Assembly (NCBI GenBank): GCA_019649035.1
Contig: BMAT01010689.1
Coordinates: 84,922-133,120, forward strand
Reading direction: 5' to 3'
DNA length: 48,199 nt
Source: Elysia marginata
Lineage: Eukaryota > Mollusca > Gastropoda > Plakobranchidae
Shown here piece by piece: positions 34,918 to 47,100 of the stretch. The stretch's first letter is position 1. Every line of letters begins with the position of its first letter. Under the pieces are notes generated by a model. The model saw only the letters and a program-made list of their open reading frames with translations. It did not search any database and had not been told where the DNA came from. The translations under genes were made by a program, and so were the position numbers.

Positions 34918-35564
34918 TGGCTCTACTGAGCCCGCAACAGACCGTACAGGCGATCAAATCAACAAATGATGAATTGTAGCTTATCTACAAGCTCTATGCT
35001 TCTTTACCCTGCAGCTCCACTGAGCCCGCGACAGACCGCACATACACATACTCAACCGGGACAAAAATGTCTAGCACTCTTATCATCACTTTCTGACCCT
35101 ACTGCGGGCGAGCTGCAACAGACTTGTCTGCTATTGTGTTTGTTCAGCATGCAAAACATTTTTAGGGAAAGCAGTTGCGGGCATACTTGAGGAGCAGACG
35201 ATAGACGGAGCTTACAAAATAGACACTTTCATTCTCGAAATAAACAAATAATTAATCTATGGTCAGAATAAGAATCCTCGCCAAAGTTACATGAAAATTG
35301 CTTTCTAGAATTAAGATATCAAGCAATTACTTTATTTATTTTATTTTTTTTTAAATAAATCAGTGATTAGGGCTTACATGCGGAACACCAGCATTCAATA
35401 AAAACAAACGAGAATAGCTGAATGACTGAATGATGAGGATAGAGCTGCCCGAAACTTATAAGTCATGGCAATGTAAGGCACACACTTTAGGTAAATATGC
35501 CAATTATTACTCTCCTGAAGTAGAACACTCTGCGAATTTTGTTATTTTACCCTAAAACCTAAAA

Positions 35565-35782
35565 TAGATAGATAGATATATAGATAGATAGATAGTTAGA
35601 TAGATAGATAGATAGGTAGGTAGATAGATGGATAAACAGATGTATGGATAGATAGATAGATGATAAGGTAGGTAGGTAGGTAGGTAGATATATATAGATA
35701 TATAGAGAGATAGATAGATGGACACACAGACAGTTAGACATAAAAGCAGATAGTTAAAGAAATAGACAGACAGATAGGTTTA
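35565..35782. repeat. (GATA)n microsatellite, degenerate
   Basis: GATA, GGTA and GACA units over about 215 bp. Confidence 0.93.
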
Positions 35783-36756
35783 AAATAGGGGTATGTACAC
35801 AATAACGCTGCCGGGAACTTAAAATCTCCTCCTCTGCCTTCCCCCAAATCCAACTCCACTCACTCCCACACGGATACCGCCATTATTAAAATATTGTTCG
35901 TTAACTTAAAAGTTGATTCGAGATGTAAGTAAATTAAAAAACTAGACTGCGTGTATACTTACCATACTTCACGCGATCAATGAAAATATACAGACGTTTA
36001 TTGTTCATCAATATTCACCAGATGGCGTAATAACCGGGGAGGGGGGAGGAAAGGAGGTGGGGGCGGCAAGCCCTGATATTTGAGAGATTACACATAGGTT
36101 TACTGGTAAAAATATTGAGTTACAACCGGATAATGTGGACCAACTTTTGCATTGGCTGTATCAAACACGCAACGTTGATTGATATTGTACAGTTTTTTCG
36201 ATGTAGATATTGCTAAATTTTATGGCTCTTATGGTTTGGTTTGATTTTTTAATGCCATCGCATTGTAATGACTTGCGGTGAGCAAATCGAATCAGCATTT
36301 GGTTCTTTCTTCCTACGAACTAAGTCAGTCATGTCGCATATATAAAAACAATAGTTGTGGACTTGGCGATTTCATTAATTTAATTTTATAGGTAAGAGAA
36401 TCATAATGCGATTGGTTATTTCAGTAAACTTCGAATTATCTTCAGCAAAATACTTTGTTTTCTTTTTCCATGGCAACAAAACGTGCATGTATGAAAGAGT
36501 TTATTTAGCCTATCCTATCGTCACCATCATTGGCGTGGTTGTTTTTGTTCTCTTGTCCTCGCGGTTGTTTTATCACTTTTACTGCAGCATAGTTGATCAA
36601 ACACCGTATACAAGAGTTATTAATTTAGGCCTACCGTCTGCAGTCCTTGAAATTATTTTTTTCCTCTTTTCTCTTGTCTTTGTCTTTTTGACAATGAGCG
36701 CTCCTTTTTTTTCATATAAAATGATTGAAAGATTTTAAAGGTATGAAATTTAGCAG
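35783..36756. other. intergenic, nothing firm
   Basis: A 110-codon hydrophobic open frame at 36406-36738 has no recognisable domain and is not annotated as a gene. Confidence 0.4.
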
Positions 36757-36900
36757 AAGAGAGAAGCAGGCTGTAACTGGAAATGCCCGAAATGTCTGCC
36801 TTTAGTATTATTCAAACCTTCGACTTAAAGTAGCTTCGGCACCCAACGCCTTGCCACTGAAAGAAACATAGCTTATAGCATGTCGCCACCGCGCTTCTTA
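36757..36900 (-). repeat. tRNA-SINE-like repeat, copy B of an inverted pair
   Basis: Minus-strand copy of 33866-34015, with about one substitution per eight bases by eye. Confidence 0.8.
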
Positions 36901-37174
36901 TTACATTATTATTTATGGATTAGTTGTACAACTAATTTCGTGAACTTTTCACATGTCTTGTGACTCTACGTTTTCTGCTAACAAACCAGGTTTCAATCAA
37001 TTCTTCATGAGGAGTTCAGTTGCTTCAGTTGCGCTTTCTTTTTATCGCCCTCTAATACAAAAGATGACGTTTATCTTTTGTGTAAATTAATTAGATTCAT
37101 TAGAAGAGATCGGAGTTATAAAGAACATTCTAGGTTGTCTCTGAAAGTTTCCATAGGCGACAGTAGTGTTAAAT

Positions 37175-37289
37175 NNNNNNNNNNNNNNNNNNNNNNNNNN
37201 NNNNNNNNNNNNNNNNNNNNNNNNNNNNNNNNNNNNNNNNNNNNNNNNNNNNNNNNNNNNNNNNNNNNNNNNNNNNNNNNNNNNNNNNN
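37175..37289. other. assembly gap, 115 N
   Basis: Followed at once by agagatagatagagaggga, so the gap probably hides a GATA/GA array. Confidence 0.97.
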
Positions 37290-38835
37290 AGAGATAGATA
37301 GAGAGGGAGAGAGATCTTATCTATCCAATTAAGAGAAGCATGAATTCCCCATTCCTCATGAAACTAGTGAAGACTTTCTACAGCAAATTTGAAATTACGT
37401 ACACTGTAGGCTACTTTTAAATGTGTGATATAAAAAGGGAAAACAGGTATAAAAAGCTTTCACAGTGCAGCGGTAAGCTTTGCAGATGGGTGTGCAAAAG
37501 AATTCATTCGTATCAATGATTGTAATTAGAAAATAAGACCTAATTTTAACGAACACATAAAAATGCATGTGGCATGTGTGTAGGCCTACAAAGCAGAAAT
37601 TTTAAATCACCTGAGCGTGTAGCGAAAGGCAGGGTCTACCAGTCTGTTCTTCAATCTACCCGTATAAACTTAATGGGGTTTGGGTTCTTTAGAAACAGAG
37701 TGAACAGCTGCTAGTTAGTTTATTCAGTTATGCAGAGTGATTAACATGCATAATATATGTAAACAGACTAGAACAGTGAAAAAAAAAAGTACCAAGCCAA
37801 TGTTGAATCCTTGTTGTCATGCTGTTTTTTGTTGGGTTTTTTGTTGTTGTTGTTATCGGTTTTTCTTTGTTTGGTAAAAAAACTGTTTTCATTTTTTTAA
37901 CTTAAAAATTAAATCATACAGCTACTCTGGTGCTTAATTAGCTTCAGTCTGGTCCTGATTTCCGTGACATCCTTATGCTTTGGACAGTAGAATAGACCAA
38001 TACATGTGTCTAACATAAATATATTGAACCCTTCCCTTTCACCCGCCGATTGAAGAGCTTTGTGTAAAAGTTCGAACAAAGATATTTGACGCAAACATGT
38101 TGATAAGTAGGCCCTACTCCAACTTTGGTAACTCAGGTTTACTTTGACCACACACATAAGGCTTTGCAGGCCTGGCCCAGCTCTCCTGTGGTTACGACGA
38201 GTGGCGTTGGAAAGTAGCCTACTCAGACAGGCCGGAATAGCGGCATTGCCCCTCCTAGTGCTAAACAGCACACTGTGGAGGTTTACTGCAACTTTGAAAG
38301 CAATACTAAGCTTAGTCAATGATATCGAATCATGGCTGTAAACAAAAGAAGAAGAAAATATTGTAAAATGAAAGATAAACGCCTGTAGGATTATCGTCCG
38401 AGCAGACCAGATATATCCTCAATTTATCATTGTTTATTATTGTTGATTGTTCCAAAGCCTTTGGCCTCTAGTCATACAGCTCGAGATTTTCTGATAATGG
38501 ATGTTTCCATAGTGCTGGTTGGCAAATTTTTCATGATTTAGTTTTTTTCTTTCTCGCCAGCAGTTTGCAAACTTTTGAAAAAAAAATGTTAATTTTGTTA
38601 ACTTATGTTAGTCGCTACTGTACTTTATTTTTTGCCACACAACCGTTTGTGTATTCTACACTTATGTTTCAACCTTTATATTTTTGTGTTGTCAACTTTT
38701 TTCTAATGTTTACATAGTAACCTTTTGTCAGCTTGATTATCTAACGAGCTTGGGTGTGGTGCATACTTCCACCAAGGCGTTCTTGGTCTTATTCGAGTGT
38801 AAAACGATTATTTTATTAAGTCTCGATTAAGTCAC
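37290..38835. other. intergenic, nothing firm
   Basis: Includes a less AT-rich block at 38140-38290 covered by a 136-codon minus-strand open frame without a domain. Not called as a gene. Confidence 0.35.
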
Positions 38836-39226
38836 CTACACCTCGGGCTTCGAATCAATTTTCTGACCTCTTCGTTTGAGAGTCGGAGAAGGGGCAAGTT
38901 CCAGAAAACCTCCCACCACCAGAGTGAACTTGGTGCAGAGCACTGCCATCTGCAGGTGGTGGTAGGCTATGTTGAGACACTGCTGCGGTACACGTGATGC
39001 CGACCTGACCCGGGATGACAACCCTCAAACACTTATTGGGATGACAGAAATAACATGCAGCGTCAGCATTGTAGAGCACAGGGCACCGTATAGCATGTAG
39101 GTTGACCTTCTTGGCATTTCGGCCGTGTCTTTCTCGTCTGTCACCTAGACCCACCCCTTTCGCTCTCTCTTTGCTTTTGTCTTCTACCCAACTCTTTTCG
39201 TGCAACTTAGGATACGTTAAGTGCAT
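38836..39226 (-). other. GC-richer block with overlapping minus-strand open frames
   Basis: Two minus frames (61 and 123 codons) are open. The shorter reads QCLNIAYHHLQMAVLCTKFT then LVVGGFLELAPSP after an AG at about 38973 and before GAG-GTGTAG at 38836, as an exon might. No family recognised and no partner exons found. Confidence 0.25.
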
Positions 39227-39644
39227 GAAAGATTCTTCGCCTACATGTCAGTCGAAAGTAATTTTCACACGCTGTTGCTTGTTAGGCTCATTGTGTGTCG
39301 TATAAACATTTTAGCCCATCTATCCCCTGTCTCAAACTTGTATTGACCTCTTCCTCCTAACTCTTCTGATAACTTTGGTCTCACTTTTAACAGTTTTTTT
39401 TATAACAGGGTGAAATAATCTTACTCCTTTTTTAAAACGAATCAACCTTCATAAGCATCACCAAAAATAATCTCTATGCCTAGGCTAGAGTAAAGACCAC
39501 GGTTGCTTTGTTTCGGTCTTTGGAAAGCCTTTAAATGGGGGATCCATTATGTGTAAGACCGGTAAACGGACTTCGTAAAACGACTGTGACTGCTAAAAAC
39601 TGTTTTCATGAAGAAATCAATCATTGTTTTTGGTCCACTTTCCA

Positions 39645-40540
39645 TGGCATAGATCTAGCCTAGGCTACTGGTTAGACATAACTTTAGGTGATTGCTTTTT
39701 TGTTTTCGTTTTTGCAAGGCATAGATCTTACCTCTAGAATCTAGATCTATCAGGGTTTTTTTCTTTTTTTTTGTCCAGTGTCTAATTCTAGATCTAGGTT
39801 AGATAAAATGCCGATTAAAATAGGAAGAGAAAGAACACAGTTTAGATGGGCCTGCAGTTTCGCCGTGATAACTTGTACACCCAAAGTTCTCTAGATCTTA
39901 GATTGGTTTAGTAATTGAGTTGACTCTGCCTGATTAAGTCATCACAGGGTAATTGAACCAGGGATCATGTTCTGCCAAATACTTAGTCTAGTTACATTCA
40001 ATGATTCATCTCTAGGTGTTCCCAGGCGCTCCCCAGTGCCACTCTGTCTGGACCCCCAGACCACACAGATTAAGAGCTCTTTTTCTAATCCCTAACTCCT
40101 TAGTTTCTACTCAATTGAATGCAGAACTTGGAGCAACAAGACAGTTGTCTTTCCTATAGGCTGGTAGTCCTTACTCCATTATGAGTCTTAGAAGTTATAT
40201 CTACAGTTTCTTAGACTTCTGACTCCTTATAATTTAGAATGATCTAGATTTAGTGTAAAATAATAGTCTATTCTATATATCTAGAGTACTAGACTTAAGA
40301 TCTAGATCTAGATCCTATGTAACTCTAGTCTAAGGCTGATTTTGATTTTCGATCTTAGAAAGTAGGATAATTCTGGCATTGGTCTGCTGGCAAGACTGAC
40401 GAAATGAAGGGGATGATAACCCATTTTTAACACCAGCGGGCCAATCCCAGGATTGAGCCTTGAAAGTTATGTCTCATCTTCACACAATTTATTCTAGACC
40501 TAAACTAATCAAAACTAGATCTAGCTCTAGATCTTGAAAG
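39645..40540. repeat. block dense in CTAGATCTAG palindromes
   Basis: agatctag/tctagatct occurs at about 39651, 39740, 39787, 39889, 40240, 40298-40314 (three overlapping units) and 40517-40533. It lies 0.5-1.4 kb upstream of the fucokinase start. Similar clusters are at 11121, 24862, 25308, 28409, 28449 and 41750. Confidence 0.7.
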
Positions 40541-41020
40541 TTGAATAGATCCAATTGAACATTGCTTAAAAAACGATTTGCAGATTTGTATTTTTGATAC
40601 AGACGGAAGGATCTACTCTGAGTTCGAGTCTGAATTTTAAGGCTATCTGTTTAATTCGTAAGTTGTCATCATCTTCCTAGTAATTCTTGTTTATAAATAT
40701 GATCTGTTCCGAACAACCATATTTCTGCATGCCAAAATGCAGGCTTAGATCTATAATCGGCAAGATTTCCATACTAGGGTGCCACTATTGATTATTGAAA
40801 ATTAAGTACATTCTTTATTAATATTATCCTTTTTTCGTCACTAATATTTTTTTACAATTTAAAACTTATTTCATTACTATTATTAATAAATAAATCATGA
40901 TGGTGTAATCTGTACAGTTTAACTTAAAATAACCATGCATAAAAAAAAATTAAAAGTCCTTTTTTTTTCTTGTGTCTCACTGGGCACCAGTGCCCACAAA
41001 CCTTGTCATCTAGCTGCAAT

Positions 41021-41105
41021 ATGTCTGGTGAGCACCAGCCAGTGTCATGGGATGCTGTTGTGCTGACCTGTTCAGACAAGCAATGGACACAAACTCTACA
41101 ACGTG
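41021..41105 (+). CDS. FCSK: fucokinase exon 1 (start codon)
   Basis: Residues 1-28: [17 protein letters not shown] then [11 protein letters not shown], ending one base into Glu29. Donor GTATGT. This short exon falls below common ORF length cutoffs; phase and similarity to the family N-terminus support it. Confidence 0.88.
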
Positions 41106-44100
41106 GTATGTGAATATGGCAACTGAAATTATGATGCTTGAACAAATTTTTAAGGTCACATTATTGAAATAGTAATTAGTATGCTCTGCTCAAGAAAACT
41201 GTTTCATTCACAATTTCAATGAAATGTGTTGTGAATGTCACATTATTATAAGTTTATGAAAATTGCAGGATAAATTATTTGTTTTTGTATTTATTATTTA
41301 TTTTGCTAAAAAAAACCAACTCAACATTGTCTCATTAATGTTGCTCTAAAGCTTTGCAAATGCAAAGGCAGTTAATAATGTCAATAGTTGGCTTAAATTT
41401 GTTTTTACAACTTTGTGCTGCTTTTTACACATAGGTACACTAATGAGGCTCTCACCTGTAAAAATAACTTTGAATTTAGATTTTTTTTTTAATATTCAGA
41501 GTCTTTTTGCCTAAAGGATGATTCAGAGACTTGCAACAAATCATTTTAAAATAACAATTTTTTAATTGAATTTTGCCCTGGGAGACAAGTGCTTTTGAAT
41601 TTTCCTGTGGAAACCTTTTTCAATGTGTAAATTGTGAAACATTTACTTAATGTTCATTATTGATTCATTTGTTATAAAAAAGCTTCATGCATTGATACTT
41701 ATGTGGGCCAGACATTCGAATGATGCTTTCACACAACACTTGATATAGTGCTATAGATCTATCAACTAGATCTAGGGTTCCTAGCAACTGAGTGAGTCAG
41801 TCAATTAGTAAAACACCCACCTCAAATTTTTATAGTCTATGATTATCTTGTTGTCTCCTAAACAGGTTAAAATGCAATTAAGAGATGGGAAGAAGGGTGT
41901 TACCGCTTGGACAAATAAGACTTGGCTAGGCAGACTTATAGAAAGTCTTACTACACAATTCATAAATACATGTTGAACTAACCACCATAAATGTCCCCAA
42001 AATCTTCATGTAAAAAGTTTATACATTTGAACATTTCTAAACTTGGTTTTTGGCAATGTTTTTGTCTGTTTTTTTTTTCTGTTTAGCTTTCATTTTTTTT
42101 TCTAGTTCGAATTTGATGTGTTTTCATACTTTTTGCTCAATGCCTAGCTATTTCCTTCTTTTTTTCACCAGAGTTGGATATACAATATGCAAAAGGATAC
42201 TTGGGCAAAGACGTCATTCACCTAGTGGTTGAAGATCCAAAGTCAAATGTTGGTAGTGGAGGAGCTACAATCAATGCCCTAGTAACAGTCATTGAGTACA
42301 TGAGTGCTCGTCGCGGGTACACGGTAAATGAAGAAATAATTGCTCTTGCCTTATATTTCAACTAACTCTGCCAAAACAGGTCCCATAGTTTTATCTATGT
42401 GTATTGAATGAACACACAACAGAGAAAATTTGCTATGATTCTTATAATATTTCCCCCAAAGACTTTATATGATATTAAATCAATTCATTGGGTTATGTTA
42501 GAGCCTTTTGTTCACTGATGTTTAGACTTTCCTCATTTTTTCCTTTTATTCCTTTTCTAATGTATTGTAAAATTGTAGAAATACATTCTTGTTTTATATA
42601 ATTCTAAATGTTTGACTTTTTTTTAACAAACCCACCTAGACTACCAAATTAATACTGTTAGCACAAAATGAATAATGATCCGTGTTGTAGAATTTTGATA
42701 TTGAGAGGTCTATGCAGCATTTGAAAGTTTTTTAAGGCAGTGCATTGATATATTTATTTTGAGCCGAGTTGTTGCATTTGAAAATTAGGCATCAATAAGA
42801 TTTATTGTCATAAAAGTAAAGAAAAACATAGACAAGTTCAAATTAATAAACTGCAAAGAGGTAACTTGTCAGTCCTCTAATTGAATGGTATATTTACAGC
42901 CACCATTTCAATTTTTTATGGTTGAATCATATAACAAGGTCAATCTTAGTAAAGTGCTTAGATATTTTCTCAGTTTCAAATTCAGAGCAAGTCACCTCAT
43001 TTTGTGGGAGCACTACACAAATGATTTTCTCAATAAAAGATTAGGGCCAATTAACAAAATTGCTGCTGCAGGCTTATGCCATTGTCTTGCTGATCCTTTT
43101 GACTATAGATAACAGTAACTGTTGGTTTTAAGTGTACAGTATTTTTATCCATCAGGGAAGGATTAAACAATGAATTGTGGCTTATTTTTGGATCTTCTTT
43201 TCTTTTATTTTTCTTCCTTATTTCACTGATGGTTGACCAGTTTATGCAATTTTTTTCTTCATTTCTTTTCTTTAGTCCATCAATGCAGATGTCTTGGAGA
43301 ATGCCAGAATTCTAATTTTGCACACAGTATGTATAACATAGACATTTCTGAACTCCTCTCTTGTATTTTAGATAAAATACTGCTGCTAATGTTTTCATTT
43401 TAAATGTGTCTTTCACATCTAAGGTCTGTAAGTTTCTGATTATTCTAAACAATTCATAGTTTCATAAGTTTAAACAAATGCTAAAAAGTTTTAAAAAAAA
43501 CAAAAAAACAAGTTTTTGTTAGGTACAAAACAAATTATAGTAATTTTGTTTCTGTGTACAGATCAATGCAAGTGTGAAATATTGCCAAGAGTGGTTGTAT
43601 AAGCTGATTACAAAGACAGATAGACATGAAGATTAAAATTTGCTTCTTAGCTTTATTGACCAGATGTCTAAGTTACTGGCTTACATGTTTTCATGGGGAA
43701 TAATCTACTACTGTATAAATTTAAAAAAAAAACAACATTTTTTTCACTGCTGTAATTTTTTGCAGGGCAAACAATATGCATACGAGGCTTGTTCCCGCCC
43801 ATTCCTTGCGTTACCTATGGAGAGAGAAAGCCCTGAGTTTGATGGCTTGGTGTGTAACTTTGACCTCCTCTATTCCATCATCACCAACAAGGTAAAGTCT
43901 GTGTTTTTTTCTGTTTGTGGCCTTTTGATATTGCCTGTACTTGTCCAATACAGGGCAGGGGGGGGGGGGGGTTACAGAGTATTCATAAATCATTAAATGG
44001 TATGGATAGAAAAAATAATCTCCTCTGTATCATAAAAACATGCACAGTGACACACATAATTATGACTGATGACCCTACATAGGTTGAATTTTGACCATAG

Positions 44101-47100
44101 TAAATTCTGCAGTGGCATAGATAAACCAACAAACATTAATTTTTCTCAGTTAAAAAATGACTTATAAAAAAATTGCATATAAAGTTGGGAGAATACAATT
44201 TTGTTCCAACAACATTCTGTAATATCTGGCTCTGGTACTTAAAACTTACAGAGTGCAGTATGTAGACCTAGACTGTATATATGTTGTATTTTTTGTTTTG
44301 TTTTGAGTCCAGTAGTTTTCTTTTAGTCCTTTTTGTGTGAAAAGGATTCCAGGTTGCAAGGTTGTAAAATTTGTCATCAATAGAAGCGAAAAACATTATA
44401 ATGTGTGTGCGGCTTATGCAGACTCTAAGAATTTAGATTTTTTTTTTCAATTTATGATAAAATGCCTACATCTTGACCAATACTCTATTGCTTCAATTTG
44501 CTCCAGATTGGTGTCTTTGCTGGAGCTGGAGTGTGGGTCTGCAGCACTGACATGGTCTTGTCTCTTCCAAAACATTTTGGTCAGTGCATCTTACAGATTT
44601 TGAAGGAACATTTTTTCAAGATGTATTTAAGAATTTAAAACAAAAAAAAAAGACTTAGTCATGAAATCTTATCACTTTAAAAACTTTACCAATTATTGCC
44701 CCCTTTTTATAAAGGAAAGCTTAGATATATTGCGTGTAAAGAAATTCCTTTTCCAAATATTTTCTGTCTTATTTTACATACATAGTATGCTGGTCTTAAA
44801 AGATTGTTAGAAGGATGAAACTTAATGTTCCTTCAATCATGATTTGTTTCTCATCTTTTTAGTTCACTGTTCCCGAGAAATTTCAGAAAGTGCAAAATTT
44901 AAAAGTTTATGGACTGCAGTGAAAATAAAGTTTTTCAAACCCCTTTCTATATTTTTTTAGCTGAATGAATTTAGTTTTTTTTCTGTTTTAGAATAAACTT
45001 ATAAATCTGTAACTAATACTGATTTGCGGTTTTTGTCACCTATAAGATACCACAATTCTTTGACCTTTCTCCACAAAGGACACCACACATGTTGTAAGTA
45101 AGTTGTTGGTTGTTTGTTGTCAGATTTGACTGACGCATTTGACAACTGTGAGGTGTGTGCTGTCAGCATACCAATGCCACCAAAACAGCTGAAAGACCAT
45201 GGCGTTTATCTACTAGACAAAGAGGTACACACTTGTCTGACTCTCACTTCCTGTTATATGTACATTTTTGTGCTCTTTGAGTAAAAAAAAACAATATGAG
45301 AGAAAAGTTATTTGTGAGGTGTGATTGAGTATTCAGACACCAAACTTTCTTTACAACATAGTGCAGTTAACAGTGTAAAAGCTTATGTTACCTATTAGAA
45401 CTTTGGTTTCCTGTTTAAGGCTTTGAATATATGCAAATGTCAGATTTCATATATCTTTTAGTATCTGGCTTGTAGTTTTTACAAGGCTATTCAGGTCTCT
45501 TTTTTCCCATTAAATTTCAAAGAAAAGTTATAGTTTCTTTAAAGCTTTCACATTTTAGACATAAAGAATTTAAGAGTCTTACATGTTTTTGTTCATTTGA
45601 GTTCTCTTTGCTTTTTTTTCCTACCTCAACAATTAGGGCTTTGTGGAAAACATCCTGTACAAAGCAAACCTGGATATGATGGAATCCTGTGCCCGACCAG
45701 ATGGGACTGTGCCATCTGTAAGTGTTACCATGAGAGATCAGTCACTAAGAAACTCTTTGTCCTAAATTTTTTTAAAATTTGGGGAGCGATGGTTGAAATG
45801 ACAAAAAAAAAGAAAAATGAGAACACATGAATTGACCTTTGCTGGCATTGGTGATCAAATCTTTTTCTATTAGCCTGTCAAAAGGTCCCGCTATTTATGT
45901 TCAAAATGTGATTTCCTCTAAAGCGTTTATAACGCGTTTTACTCCTCTTAAAATGCAGTAAGTGCTTAAATTTAAAAAAACAAAAAAGGGAAAGCTTTGT
46001 TGTAATCAATTTAGATTTAAAAAATAGTAAACTCTGTGTGTATGCCAGGCTGTGGGGATGGTGTTTCTGTCCCAGGCTGTAGCAGAGAAGCTGCTTGGTT
46101 TCTACACAAAGCCTCCATTGGATGCCTGTACATACATGGGTCTAGACAGTGGACAGCCACCGCTGAAAGTAAGTTTCTTGGCTTAACACAAGTATCAGAG
46201 ATGTTTTAACTGTGTTCTATCTAGCCTCTCTCTGCTGTGTTAATCTCATCTGTTTCATCTTGTATTAAATGATATTCTCGTCTCCCTTACCTCTATATAT
46301 CTTTCTGTGTCTTATCTATCTCTAGCTTGTTTGCTCCTGTTATGCAATGTGATTGACTTCTTCCCGTTGGTGGTCTCTGGGGTTTTGTTATAATTGATAA
46401 CGTTTTTTTGTATCTCAACCCTCTTTTGTTTATGTTATGTAACAGTAATTTGGTTTACAAAATGTTTTGATGACTTTTTAAAAAATTAGTGGACTTTTTA
46501 AAAACAAATTAATGAGCACTTTCCAGAACTTAAGGTTTATCTTATTTTTTGCTTGAGCAATGCTTCAAAACATAACACAATTGACGGTGTAAAAGCTTAT
46601 GTTATCTTTTTGAACTTTTGGCCTTGTGTATAATGCTTTGTATGTGCTTGTATGTCATATTTCATATATCTTTATGTTACAGCTGGTTGCTGAATGTATT
46701 GATTTTTATAACTATTTATTCTGCTACTTCTTCTATGATTTCTGTATCTTTAAAAAAAGTAAGTGTTGAATTTTTTTTTACCCCTCCCTCCTTCAAGCTT
46801 TCCCTGTTTTTTGATGTGCTGCTTCCGATGACATCAGGCGTTTCTGAAGAGGACTTTGTGCGAGGAAATCGTGGAAGCTCTTTTGGTCAACCTGTGTCCA
46901 AAGACGAGGGAAACAGCCGATTCAATATGGAGTATGCCCGTCAGACGCTTTGGAACGACTTACATGGGTTTAAGATCAAAGCATGTCAGTTAAACAATTT
47001 TTTTCAACTTATCCAAAGCAATTTAAGTTTTGGTTTGTTTTTATTTTTGTTTCTAAATATACTTCTTTCTAAATGAGAATCAAGTTTAACCATGACAGTC

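Noticed and set aside
36406-36738. 110-codon hydrophobic plus-strand open frame
   Set aside because: Phe/Leu/Val richness is what T-rich DNA gives by chance; no topology or motif supports a protein.
37909-38319. 136-codon minus-strand open frame
   Set aside because: No domain, odd composition, and no start or splice context; could be repeat-derived.
45597-45830. 77-codon plus-strand frame over fucokinase exon 7
   Set aside because: A shadow in another frame; exon 7 in its own frame matches the family.
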